Source: Closterium sp. Naga37s-1 (lineage: Eukaryota > Streptophyta > Zygnematophyceae > Desmidiales > Closteriaceae). Taken from it: a stretch of DNA of 64,000 bases. Under the pieces are notes generated by a model. It ran no database searches. It was not told the origin of the DNA and saw only the letters and a program-made list of their open reading frames with translations. The position numbers and the translations under genes are program-made. The stretch covers positions 751,501-815,500 of the forward strand of contig CANJKZ010000820.1 of assembly GCA_947471745.1 (NCBI GenBank). The letters run 5' to 3'. Positions 47,513-64,000 of the stretch are shown here, piece after piece (the first letter of the stretch is position 1; each line of letters opens with the position of its first letter).

Positions 47513-47868
47513 CCTCTTTTCGAGCGCTTCGGTACTGCGAGAGACATGCGCGCTTCGCGTCCATCCTCTGCCTCATTTGCTTTGCACTCTTCCTGTCAGC
47601 CCAAAACCCAACCAGCCCACCACCCTCTGCTCTCCTGTCCCTCTCCAAACCATTCCCCCGAGTCCCCGCCCCAACCCCCACCGCTTATTTTCCGACCCAA
47701 CCTTCCGTCCGACACTTTCGTCCATAGCTAAGGCACAGCGCTCGTTGAGCTTCAAAGCGGTAGTCAAACAAGCGCAGCACTTTCCATCCCTCAACCTTGA
47801 TTACGATTCATTATCTTTAGGTTACGGGGTTCACGCCAGCTTACGCCAGGTTACGTAGACCATCCAGG
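47513..47868 (+). promoter_or_regulatory. Proximal upstream region of the LRR gene
   Basis: C-rich sequence (about 47,590-47,720) followed by a more balanced stretch up to the ATG. The promoter or 5' UTR of the LRR gene is expected here. No TATA box or other site that I would defend. Confidence 0.3.
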
Positions 47869-50800
47869 TTGGCGAGTAACATGTCGCCACGTGTCGACAG
47901 ACTGCTCGCTGTACTGAGCATAGCCATAGCCGCCACGTGTGCAGCTGGGCAAACGATCGACTCTTCACAACGTACGGACAGGCATCAGAGAATGAGACAG
48001 AGTATCAACATGACCATCAAGCTATATTATTCCGCAGTATCGACCGGTGGCCTCACTTCAAGGCCACCTCGCTGTCGGCCCGAGTGGCCTCAGTTCAGTG
48101 ACCCTTCACTCCGTTGCCACTTTTCAAGCGTTCCTTGCGCCCATGGCTTTTCAGTGGACTCAATAGTTACCACTTTTTCCGCGAATTCTGTGCGCTACCA
48201 CTCCCCTTCTTCTGCCAGTTCCCGCGCTGGCGGACTTGCAAGCGGCTTTTGGGCTCAATTACTCGTCGTGGGGTGAAGGCGGAGATTGCTACAAGGCGAG
48301 CTTCCTGCGATGCGACAGCGACGGCATGATCACAGAAATGTGAGTCTGCTTGAAACGAGGTATCGAAAATCAACCGAGTTGAACCACCGTCGCTCTCCGC
48401 TCGGATCCCTCTTAATTGCAAAACCAATCGGACTCCGCCTCTCCACCGTCGCTCTCCACCGTCGCTCTCCACCGTCGCCTCTCTACCGTCGCTCTCCACC
48501 GTCGCTGTCCACTTGGATCTGTCTTGCGTGACCCCTCGTTTACAAGAGGGGTCACGCCATTGATTGCAAAATAGTTCGTACTCCGCCTCTCACCCCATCC
48601 AAACAGTCGATCTTGAAATGCATCAGTCATCCATCTTCTGGTTTCAACCATCCACTTTCTCCTCATGTTGTCTCGAATTTCCTCCTCCCGCAGCAATCTG
48701 GGCGCGAGCGGCCTTCTCGGCTCTCTGCCTGAGTCCATCAGCGGACTAGTGAATCTCACTAGCATGTGAGTGTACCGATGTGCTTATGACGATGTGCTTA
48801 AGTCATTGCCTTTGAGTCTGGTCCGTAGTAAAGCTTCTCGTTTCTGTGCATGCGTCTATCAGCGGACTAGTGAACCTCACCAGCATGCGAGTATACTAAT
48901 GTGCTTATGCCATCTGAATTTAGCGTGCGATGTGTGACTCTGGGCGTATGACTCTCATCTTCAAGCTTCGCTTCACAATTCGCGTCGCTCTTGTGCTTTC
49001 CTAATTCAACTGGACCTCATACGCAAACCCATTAGGACTTCCCCCATTTCCACCCTCCCGTGATAAAAACGAGTTTTTGAGACGTCTCAAAAACTCCCTT
49101 TTATCACGTGGCTCTTGTGCTTTCCTCATTCGACTGGACCTCATTCGTGAACCCAGTCGGACTTCCCCCCTTTCCACCCTCCCCCTGCCATCCTTTTTCT
49201 TCCCCCCCACCCCGCCCCCCCCACTCTTTCCCCTCCCCCTCTTCATCTCCCCCTTACCTTCATGGGCGGGTCAGTGATCTGAGCGCCAACGGGCTGACAG
49301 GGCCAATTCCTTCCGCTATAGGCGCACTCGCTAAGCTGAAACGGATGTGAGTGATCCTCGTACAGAAAACGCATTCGGTATAAACAGCCCCCAATCTCTA
49401 CGCTGCACGGGATGTGATGCGAGGGATTTTTCGGCCACAGTATCGCTCCTGTACAGGCACATTCGCTATAAGAACACTCCCGCATCTCCCTCCCGCCGCG
49501 TATCCCCCACCATGGTCGCCCACATCCCCTACGGCAGGCAGCTGGACAAGAACACGCTCGAGGGCAACCTCCCCGTTTCCACCCAGGTTTCCCGCTGCCC
49601 CCCTCATCTCGTCTCATCCCCACATCCCTGTCCGCCCACATCCCCCGTGTCAGGCGGCTGGACAAGAACACGTTTGAGGGCAACCTCCCTGTATCGCTGC
49701 GCCAACCCCCTTGCGTTCCATCCCCTGATCTCATCTCATCTCATCTCATCTCATCTCATCTCATCTCATCTCATCTCATCTCATCTCATCTCATCCCATC
49801 TCATCTCATCTCATCTCATCCCATCTCATCCCATCTCATCTCATCTCATCTCATCTCATCCCCCCATCCCTGTCTGCCCACACCACATCCCGCCGTGGCA
49901 GGCAGCTGGACAAGAACACGTTCGAGGGCAACCTCCCTGTGTCCCTGGGCAGGCTAACAAATCTTACGTCCCTGTAAGCGCAATCCGGGGTGTGTCAAAA
50001 CCACAAGGAAAATTAGCGCTGACTTTTGCTCCGCTTGGAAGTTGCTCAGGTAGAAGCTGAAAATTGATTCAACTGTGCAGTTGAATCAATTCCCAGGCAC
50101 GCATGGGGCGAAATTCCCCGATCGCCTGCGGCTCTCTTCCTTCCCTCTCTGTGCCTTGTTGTCTCCCCAACCCCAGCCTTCGTTGTTCCCTTAACCTCCA
50201 ACCCTATCCTCCTCTGCTCCCTCCTGTTGGCTCTCCATACTGCACTGCAGGGACCTGGCAGCCAATAATTTCATTGGATCCATACCTGCTGAGCTAGGGA
50301 ACCTCACAGGCGCCTCAAATTCCTATATCTCTCCCCTGCTCCTCCCCCTCCCTCCTCCCCTCCTATCCCCTCCCTCCTCCCCTCCTATCCCCTCCTTTCT
50401 GTCCCGTGTTTCTCCAGGGACCTAGCAGCCAATCACTTTACAGGATCTATACCAGCTGAACTGGGCAACCTCGTCAACCTGCAGTACCTGTAATGCACCG
50501 CATCTCTCCCCTCTCCACCGCTCTCCACCCCTCTCCACCACACCCAACGTCCACCTAGTGTCTTCTCCATCTCATCTGAATCCTCCTTCGAAGCAAGTTT
50601 GACGTTTATAAGAACCAAACTTCACGTTGTTTTAACTATACCATACCATCATCACCCATCCCACACTACCATCACCCATCCCACACTACCATCGCCCATC
50701 CCACACTACCATCGCCCATCCCACACTACCATCGCCCATCCCACACTACCATCGCCCATACGAGTTCCATATCACCCGCATCATCATCACCAGGCAGCTG

Positions 50801-53614
50801 AACGACAAATATCTCACAGGTTCCATTCCAGCCTCCTTCTCCCAGCTGCTTTTGTGCCTCCTGCTTTCACCTATCGTTTTCCACCTCCTCGCAGCTCCCA
50901 CCTTCCTTGACTCCCTGCCCCACCCCATCCCCACCCACAGGCAGCTAAACGACAACTATCTCACGGGTTCCATTCCGGCCTCTTTCTCCCGGCTTCTTCC
51001 TGTGCCCCTCGCTTTTGAGTCGACTCAACCGTTCCAACTTCCACCTCCCTGCATCTCCCACCTTCCTTGACTCCTCGCCCCCCACCACCACCCCTCCCCA
51101 CAGGCAGCTGAACGACAACTACCTCACGGGCTCCATCGCAGCTTCTTTCTGTGCCTCTCGCTTTCCACCTCCCCGCCTTTCTCACCACCTTCCTTCAATC
51201 CCTGCCCCGCATGGCCCACAGGCAGCTGAACGACAACTACCTCACGGGCTCCATCGCAGCTTCTTCCATCCCAGCTGAACTCATCAGTTCCACCTCCCCG
51301 CATTTCACACCACCTTCCTGCAATCCCCTGCCTGCCCCGCATGGCCCACAGGCAGCTGAACGACAACTATCTCACGGGCTCCATCCCGGCCTCCTTCTCT
51401 CAACTCGACCAACTGCAGTGGCTGTGAGTGCGCGACGGATGTGATTGCAGTGAGATGTGCGTGAAACGAGGTGGATCCAGTGGCATCCAGAGAGGGTTGT
51501 ATTATCCTCCTGTATTATACAATCCTCCCAAGGGTTGTTTTCTCAAAAGGAACTTCCCTCCCAACCTCCTCCTCCTCCTCCTCCTCTCCCAGTCAGTGCA
51601 AAAGGGCTATGAGTGCAGGAAGGCCATGCGATAAGGTGACTTTTGAGTCGACTCAATGCGATAAGGTGACTTTTGAGTCGACTCAATGCGATAAGGTGAC
51701 TTTTGAGTCGACTCAATGCGATAAGGTGACTTTTGAGTCGACTCAATGCGATAAGGTGACTTTTGAGTCGACTCAATGCGATAAGGTGACTTTTGAGTCG
51801 ACTCAATGCGATAAGGTGACTTCTGAGTCGACTCAATGCGATAAGGTGACTTTTGAGTCGACTCAATGCGATAAGGTGACGTTTGAGTCGACTCAATGCG
51901 GTAAGGTGACTTTTGAGTCGACTCAAAAGTCTCCCTTTCCCTGCCCCCTCCATTTCCCCCCCTGCCAACTTGGGACCAATGCTGTTATACATCCCTCGTT
52001 CCACTCTCTCTCCCGCCTCCCCCTCCCTCCAGGCAAATGGGCAACAACCAGCTCTCAGGGCAACTGCCTGCTGGTACTCCAGTGGACTTCTGTGCTTCCT
52101 TTTTCCCTCCCTCACCCCTCATCCTTGCACCCTAAAACCTCTCCCCTCCCTCCAGGCAACTGGGCAACAACCAGCTCTCGGGCCCGCTGCCTGCTGGATG
52201 CGGGTGGTGAATCTCTACATGCATCCACACCACTTGGAGAACTTATTGCACCAAACTTGCCTCTCTTCCCTCCTCCCTTTCCTCTCTCCTCCAACCAGCT
52301 TTCGGGCCCGCTGCCTGCTGGATGCGGGTGGTGAATCCGTTCATACACCCACATGCTGAACTCAGTGCACCAAACTTGCTCCTCCTCCTCCTTCCCCTCC
52401 CTCTCTCCCCAGGCAACTTGGCAACAACCAGCTCTCGGGGCAACTGCCTGCTGGATTCGTCGCCTTCCCCGGTCTCACTGGCCTGTGAGTGACGCCACCA
52501 CACTGCACCACGCCGTGCCGTGCCATGGGGTGATTGTCGAATCGACTAATCTACCCCTTCCCCCGCCTCACCGGCTTGTGAGTGATGCTGCCATGCCATA
52601 CAATGCCATGCCATGCCGTGCTGTGCCATGCCATGCGATGCCGTGCTGTGCCATGCCATGCCATGCCAATCCGTGCTGTGCCATGCCATGTCTGCAGATT
52701 TATACACGTCCCCTCTAACCATCCTTAATCCGTGCCTCTCCCCTCATCATCACCCCCTCATCATTCACCCCGTGTCACCCCCCTCCCCCTTTCCCCCATA
52801 CCCCCAGCTGGGTGGACATGCAACACACGTGCATGCCAGACAACACCGGCTGTGGTCAGACTCGTCCCTTCAACAGCAATACCTTCTGCCTGCAGATTTG
52901 GAACTCTCTCTATAACCACCTTTCTCCTTCCCCCACAGTTGGATTGACATGCAGCACACATGCCCGCCGGACAACACCGGCTGTGGTCAGACAGACCACA
53001 ACACCTTCTGCCTGCAGACCTGGAACTCTCTCTATAACCACCTTTTTCCTTCCCACTACCCCCCATTACATTCTCTCCCTTTGTCATGCTCTCCCATGCC
53101 CCCGCAGTTGGATTGACATACAGCACACGTGCCCGCCAGACAGCACCGGCTGTGGTCAGACCCGTCCCTTCCGCAACAACACATTCTGTTCTGCCTGCAG
53201 ACCACGAACTCTCCATCTCACCCTGCTACTCTCTCCCTTCCTTTCCCCTTCCCCTCTCCCTCTTCCCCCTCCTTCCCCCGCAGTTGGATAGACATGCAGC
53301 ACACGTGCCCGCCAGACAACACCGGCTGTGGGCAGACCCGCCCCTTCCGCAACAACACCTTCTGCCTGCAAACCTGCCCTTCCTTCTGTGACACATGCAT
53401 TCCCAGGAAGCTTCCCGCCCCTCCTCCCAACACCACCACCACCATTGGCACCAGTACTGGTGCTCGTGTGAACGCAACTGGTGCTCCTGTTGCTCTGCCT
53501 CCTCCTTCCGCTCCTGCGGCAGCTTCTACACCTAAGGGTGCATCGGGTGATGGTATCAGATGCAGTAGCAGCTTAGTGCTCGGGTTTGCTCTAGTCCTAC
53601 TGGCACTCCTGTGA
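47869..53614 (+). CDS. Extracellular leucine-rich-repeat protein with Cys-rich and GPI-like C-terminus
   Basis: Exons: first from 47,869 (donor unsure, before about 48,000), then 48,219-48,339; 48,694-48,765; 49,275-49,346; 49,902-49,973; 50,418-50,489; 51,352-51,423; 52,413-52,484; 53,284-53,614. Most middle exons are 72 bp, one 24-residue LRR each, with the same splice phase. N-terminus: signal peptide (LLAVLSIAIAATCAAG). LRR cap: WGEGGDCYKASFLRCDSDG. Repeats are of plant type, LxxNxLTGxIPxxxGxLxxL (for example DLSANGLTGPIPSAIGALAK). After six LRRs comes a Cys-rich module (HTCPPDNTGCGQTRPF, then FCLQTCPSFCDTC), a Pro/Thr/Ala stretch and a final hydrophobic tail (SSSLVLGFALVLLALL), as for a GPI anchor. 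No kinase follows. It likely acts as a surface or wall-associated recognition protein. Nearly every intron carries partial copies of the next exon. Confidence 0.82.
48426..48510. repeat. Short minisatellite in an LRR-gene intron
   Basis: About five or six units of roughly 14 bp built on CCACCGTCGCTCT, slightly degenerate. It lies in the intron after the N-terminal cap exon. Confidence 0.7.
48963..49180. repeat. Intron duplication flanking a 48-bp palindrome
   Basis: An imperfect palindrome at 49,060-49,107 (GTGATAAAA...TTTTATCAC, centre GAGACGTCTC) sits between two copies of a segment starting CTCTTGTGCTTTCCT and ending in TTTCCACCCTCCC (from about 48,989 and 49,111). The copies are about 85% alike by eye. 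It looks like a small insertion together with a local tandem duplication within the intron. Confidence 0.65.
49526..49710 (+). repeat. Two partial copies of the LRR exon QLDKNTxEGNLPVS
   Basis: Copies begin at about 49,540 and 49,660. They encode QLDKNTLEGNLPVS and RLDKNTFEGNLPVS, matching the start of the complete exon at 49,902-49,973, and then dissolve into intron. Neither ends at a donor as the complete exon does. The first retains an AG-like start. Confidence 0.75.
49726..49862. repeat. CTCAT pentanucleotide microsatellite
   Basis: About 25 units of TCTCA with a few CCCAT variants, in the intron before the LRR exon at 49,902. It lies between the second partial copy of that exon and the exon itself. 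Confidence 0.9.
50249..50312 (+). repeat. Partial copy of the LRR exon DLAANxFxGSIPAELGNL
   Basis: Starts with an acceptor-like CTGCAG and encodes DLAANNFIGSIPAELGNLTG before losing similarity. The complete exon follows at 50,418-50,489 (DLAANHFTGSIPAELGNLVN) with a GT donor. Both keep the acceptor. Confidence 0.78.
50640..50765. repeat. 20-bp minisatellite in an LRR-gene intron
   Basis: About six units of CCATCGCCCATCCCACACTA or CCATCACCCATCCCACACTA, nearly perfect, upstream of the first QLNDN exon copy. Confidence 0.88.
50792..51300 (+). repeat. Four partial copies of the LRR exon QLNDNYLTGSIxAS
   Basis: Copies start near 50,793, 50,940, 51,103 and 51,222, each just after a CAG acceptor, and encode QLNDKYLTGSIPASFSQL or QLNDNYLTGSI(A/P)AS. 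Their 3' parts decay into C/T-rich intron. Only the fifth (51,352-51,423) runs on to QLDQLQWL and a GTGAGT donor. Spacing is about 120-165 bp, so the duplicated unit includes the acceptor and upstream intron. The second and third copies are separated by the palindrome at 51,013-51,028. Confidence 0.85.
51626..51927. repeat. Tandem array of a 30-bp unit carrying the GAGTCGACTC palindrome
   Basis: Ten near-identical units, each AATGCGATAAGGTGACTTTT plus GAGTCGACTC, in the LRR-gene intron. The last unit continues into AAAAGTC, which makes a 24-bp perfect palindrome. It reads open in one frame as VTFESTQ repeats, but it lies between splice signals and I do not think it is coding. Confidence 0.9.
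52030..52345 (+). repeat. Three partial copies of the LRR exon QLGNNQLSGxLPAG
   Basis: Copies at about 52,033, 52,157 and 52,295. The first two follow a CCAG acceptor; the third lacks the start. They encode QMGNNQLSGQLPAG, QLGNNQLSGPLPAG and NQLSGPLPAG. The complete exon is 52,413-52,484 with a donor. The second and third share a longer tail (TGCGGGTGGTGAATC), so one was copied from the other. Confidence 0.82.
52585..52695. repeat. Degenerate GCCAT/GCCGT repeats
   Basis: About 20 units of five bases (GCCAT, GCCGT, GCTGT) in the intron before the Cys-rich exon. Confidence 0.85.
52806..53230 (+). repeat. Three partial copies of the Cys-rich exon WIDMQHTCPPDNTGCGQT
   Basis: Copies start near 52,807, 52,941 and 53,108, each after a CAG acceptor. 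They encode WVDMQHTCMPDNTGCGQTRP, WIDMQHTCPPDNTGCGQT and WIDIQHTCPPDSTGCGQTRP, through to the first FC(L/S) motif. The complete terminal exon is 53,284-53,614. The first two share the same following intron (TGGAACTCTCTCTATAACCA), which shows tandem duplication of exon start plus intron. Confidence 0.85.
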
Positions 53615-54306
53615 ACGTGATTGGTGCTCCAGTTGTTGCTAGGCCTCCTCCTGCCTCTCTTGCGGTTGCTCCTCCCGAAGGGGCAATGAGTGACGGTGTT
53701 CACGGCAGCAACTGAGTGGTCAGATTTGTTCCAGTCATGGTAGCGGGGTTTCAACTAGCAAGTGAAACGTGCATGGATCAGTTGAGAGACAGACAGGCAC
53801 CTTGTACCATTGCCCCATCCACCACCACCTCATCCTGCCTTTTGGGACGCCTGTGTTTTAGGTCATATGTGGCAGATGTTGCACTACAAGCAAGGAACAT
53901 TTCGTGATCTCAAAACTCGATCATGTGGTCCAATTGCAGCATCAGTACAGGCTATCAAGTATACAACCGTAGCAATGCAGCAACACAGCAAGCGCTTCTC
54001 ATACAGCAAGCACTAGGTAGGGTTTAAGTCCAGAAGGCTACCCACTCAGCCAGCCAGACCAAATCCACTACCATGCGTACCGGTATGTGCGTCCTATCTT
54101 TTCACAACCTCTCGCCAGCAGCTTGGGCAAAGATTGCCTCCTTTCGAAAGCAGCTGAATGACACCTTCTGTAACAATTGCCGACAACGTATCAAAAGATT
54201 GCCTGCTTGCTTTCACAGGCATCATGTCTGTCACATGCATTGTTCCTTCATCGAGCGGCTTCAGCAGCTAACCAGGCGACAAAGAGACTAGGCAAGGCAG
54301 CGTTTA
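53615..54306. other. Convergent 3' region between LRR and EF-Tu genes
   Basis: The first about 110 bp (53,615-53,720) is a degenerate copy of the end of the LRR coding region (GTGAACG...GGTGCTCCxGTTGTTGCT), so the echo pattern extends into the 3' UTR. The rest shows no gene. Confidence 0.55.
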
Positions 54307-61645
<7,339 letters not shown>

Positions 61646-61657
61646 CGTTATTAGCAC

Positions 61658-62163
61658 CAGATCTGCGATCCCTCGGTGTAAGAAAGTGACAAACGGTCCT
61701 GCTGCGAAAGATGGTCTCCTCCCTGAACGTTTTTTCTAGACCTTCCTGAAGCGTCGAGTTGTAACACAGCGTACTAGCGTCGCTTAGGTGATAGGATGCG
61801 AGACTCAGCAGGCCCGAGAAGGCGAAGTAGGAGGGACAGTAGCTAAGCGAAAGGCTTAGCGGCTGGACCCACACCTAAAACAAGCGACTGCGATTCGAGC
61901 GCTACGTCGCGTGTTAGGCGCTACGACAAATCGTAGCGGCTGATAGGTCGAGCGAGACTCGAGATTCCAGTCAAAATCACGCCTATGTCTCTAAAGCTAT
62001 GGTGGTGGTGCTATACCCTATTCCTGTCAGTCCTGGTAGCAGCAAAGCCAACTTCGAGGTTCGCGCTGTTGGCTGAACTGTTGTTACTAGAAGCTTACAA
62101 TTCTTAAGTGTACAACAATATCATTACATATCAATGAGGCCCTTTATAATTGGGTAACACTTT
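61658..62163. promoter_or_regulatory. EF-Tu upstream region and 3' flank of the cytochrome b5-like gene
   Basis: EF-Tu promoter and 5' UTR are expected from 61,650 onward. No other gene seen. A short AT-rich piece near 62,100-62,160 probably belongs to the 3' UTR of the gene to the right. Confidence 0.35.
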
Positions 62164-64000
62164 CTACAAGTTCTTGATTGTGGTTCCATGAAGGCGAAAC
62201 GAGTGGGTGTACTCCCACAATTGTTGCATAAACTCTGCGGATGGTTGCTGGTCTTCTTGCTCCACCAACTGCAAGCAAAAGCCACATGTTAATTCAAATG
62301 GTGACGAAAGTTAGAAATAAAGTGACTGAACAAACAACACCACTTGTCTCACCTTAACCCTATCATCCTCTTGAAGCTCTCCCATGTAGAAATGCTGCAA
62401 TTTTACAACAGAAAATGGACAAGAGTTATTAGGGAACAAAACCAAATGAACAATATTGAAGATCCCACAGCAATAACGATATAGAAAAGGGCGAAAGTTG
62501 CTGTAGTTGGCATACGAGTTTACTGACTCACCCTTAGGTAAAGAAACGACTCTCGTGATGAATGGTACAGCTCAAAGAAAACAGTGCAGTCCCGATTGAG
62601 CCCCCACAGTGTTCACCCCATTAAACGCAAACAAGGAAGCTTATAGAGAGGACAAGTGGCAGTGTACCCTTGTGAAGGAAAAAAGACAAAGTGACATAGA
62701 CATTTCAAAACCGTAGTCACATTTACTCACCACCACTGAGCCTCACCTGAGTTGGAATGATTGTATCGCCTCCCGGGTGTTCCGGTAACCATCTGGTTAC
62801 ATCCAGCACCATGCCATCCAGAAGCAGCCAACAGTTGCCACCCACATTGCGTTCCGCCACCTCAGCAAAGGTGTACTCACTGGGATGGCAGGCAGGTGGA
62901 TGGATGGGGGTGCATGGATGGGGGTGCATGGATGGGGGTGCATGGATGGGGGTGCATGGATGGGGGTGCATGGATGGGGGTGCATGGATGGGGGTGCATG
63001 GATGGGGGTGCATGGATGGGGGTGCATGGATGGGGGTGCATGGATGGGGGTGCATGGATGGGGGTGCATGGATGGGGGTGCATGGATGGGGGTGCATGGA
63101 TGGGGGTGCATGGATGGGGGTGCATGGATGGGGGTGCATGGATGGGGGTGCATGGATGGGGGTGCATGGATGGGGGTGCATGGATGGGGGTGCATGGATG
63201 GGGGTGCATGGATGGGGGTGCATGGATGGGGGTGCATGGATGGGGGTGCATGGATGGGGGTGCATGGATGGGGGTGCATGGATGGGGGTGCATGGATGGG
63301 GGTGCATGGATGGGGGTGCATGGATGGGGGTGCATGGATGGGGGTGCATGGATGAGGGTGCATGGATGGGGGTGCATGGATGGGGGTGCATGGATGGGGG
63401 TGCATGGATGGGGGTGCATGGATGGGGGTGCATGGATGGGGGTGCATGGATGAGGGTGCATGGATGGGGATGGGGTGTGCACGCATGGGGTTGCACGGTA
63501 AAAAGGAAGCGCAGGGCAGGCCAGGGCGGAAACTACAGCATCATACTCTACGAAGGGAACCCACTCTCACCAGTGACTTTTGAGTCGACTCAAAAGGGCA
63601 GGGCGGAAGCTATAGCATGAAGCTCCACGCCAGGAACCCACTCTCACCGGATGCGCGATTCAAAGAGCCCTTGACGCTGGTCTCAGAGGTCTGCAAGGCT
63701 CTTGAGCCCCAAGGCAGCAGCTGCTTCCCTCAGGTCCCCAGTCAGGTTGACGTCAAACTGGAAGCTCCCTGCCTGCCGGCCCCTGGAAACCTGAACCCTG
63801 AAATAGGATCAGAAGCCCTATACCATGGAACCCCTCTCACCGGATGCGCGATTCAAAGAGCCCCTGTCGCAGAGATCTTGGAGACTTTTCAGCCCCAAGG
63901 CACTTGCTGCCTCCCTCAGGTCTTGAATGAGGTTGATGTCAAACTGGAAGTCTCCCCCCTGCCCCTTGAAATCCGCCTCTAAGAACAGCAGCACTCGGTC
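62164..64000 (-). CDS. BTB-like plus cytochrome b5-like protein, partial at the window edge
   Basis: Exons in sense order: one starting beyond the window and ending near 63,840 (RVLLFLEADF, LIQDLREAASALGLKSLQDL), 62,747-62,879, about 62,525-62,610, about 62,353-62,394, and a last one of about 62,164-62,269 with the stop. The first visible exon resembles the helical end of a BTB/POZ domain. The second is a heme-binding cytochrome b5 domain start: YTFAEVAERNVGGNCWLLLD, then VTRWLPEHPGGD with the HPGG heme-ligand motif. The third continues LNRDCTVFFELYHSSRESFL, where YH supplies the second His, and the last ends SFRLHGTTIKNL. I could not find a canonical acceptor for the third exon. The order BTB then cytochrome b5 is an inference across one intron; two adjacent genes remain possible. 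Confidence 0.68.
62895..63475. repeat. 14-bp minisatellite in an intron beside the cytochrome b5 exon
   Basis: About 41 units of TGCATGGATGGGGG, almost perfect (three or four units have GAGG or similar). It ends 16 bp short of the exon boundary at 62,879, so the array replaces most of the normal polypyrimidine region; in gene sense it reads CCCCCATCCATGCA. Open frames through it on both strands come from the repeat. Confidence 0.95.
63577..63596. repeat. Solo 20-bp palindrome CTTTTGAGTCGACTCAAAAG
   Basis: Perfect copy of the palindrome in the intron of the BTB/cytochrome b5 gene, between the 14-bp minisatellite and the BTB-like exon copies. It is preceded by GTGA, as in the tandem array in the LRR gene. 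Confidence 0.9.
63640..63800 (-). repeat. Partial copy of the BTB-like exon
   Basis: Encodes GSFQFDVNLTGDLREAAAAL and GLKSLADL, then a stop, and keeps the exon end plus donor (GCGCGATTCAAAGAGCCC shared on the plus strand). The better copy is about 63,840-64,000. The divergence is larger than for the EF-Tu echoes. Confidence 0.75.

Noticed and set aside
51471-52334. A 287-residue open frame with VTFESTQ repeats
   Set aside because: It crosses splice junctions of the LRR gene and is created by the 30-bp palindromic array in an intron.
62895-63475. CRISPR-like array
   Set aside because: The units are contiguous 14-mers with no spacers, in a eukaryotic intron; this is a minisatellite.
62757-63620. 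Open frames with MDGGAWMGVHGWG or HPHPCTPIHAPPS repeats
   Set aside because: The 14-bp minisatellite is open in several frames on both strands; splice signals place it in an intron.

Overview
The window looks like nuclear DNA of a streptophyte (charophyte) green alga. The reasons are a plastid-type ferritin with a transit peptide, a plant-type mitochondrial EF-Tu with a long presequence, a GT77-like glycosyltransferase, an extracellular LRR protein, GC-rich coding exons with GT-AG introns, and many plant-type Copia and chromovirus elements. My best guess is a zygnematophyte such as Closterium; that is inference from protein style and repeat content, not a search result.

Layout. Bases 1-33,147 are a nest of mobile elements with no host gene that I can support. 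A minus-strand Copia (1-3940) sits in the GC-rich leader of a plus-strand Copia (3941 to about 13,946). That second Copia also holds a hAT-like element (3980-4785), an unclassified insert flanked by TTGGG (9495-10,929) and, in its 3' LTR, a short non-autonomous Copia (12,268-13,912). A minus-strand Ty3/Gypsy chromovirus follows (14,176-19,488). Next is a three-level nest: a PIF/Harbinger-like DNA element (19,501-33,144) split by a Copia (20,464-32,885), whose right LTR is split by a very young Copia (26,804-32,606). Boundaries of the better-resolved elements are set by paired repeats and target-site duplications. A Tourist-like MITE (33,158-33,681) separates the nest from the genes.

The gene block is 34.2-64 kb: a secreted multi-repeat protein that looks like a peptide precursor (+), plastid ferritin (-), a TPR-like protein (-), a putative plastid PhyH-like protein (-), a 997-residue type II membrane protein with two glycosyltransferase-like domains (-), a signal-peptide/LRR/Cys-rich/GPI-like protein (+), mitochondrial EF-Tu (-) and a BTB-like plus cytochrome b5-like protein running off the right edge (-). 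Three or four act at the cell surface or in wall building (peptide-like precursor, glycosyltransferase, LRR protein); the others are organelle or housekeeping functions. I see no operon-like logic.

The two most unusual signals are (1) the secreted precursor at 34,273-35,109, with about seven 22-residue units each opened by an R-x-K-R processing-type motif and followed by a Tyr/Gly/Asp-rich tail, and (2) 'exon echoes': nearly every exon of the LRR and EF-Tu genes, and single exons of at least two others, has one to four partial copies in the adjoining intron, usually carrying the splice site with them. A dispersed perfect palindrome centred on GAGTCGACTC also recurs in introns. Exon maps were built by eye from splice signals, reading phase and family knowledge; the totals are in frame, but no transcript was consulted.
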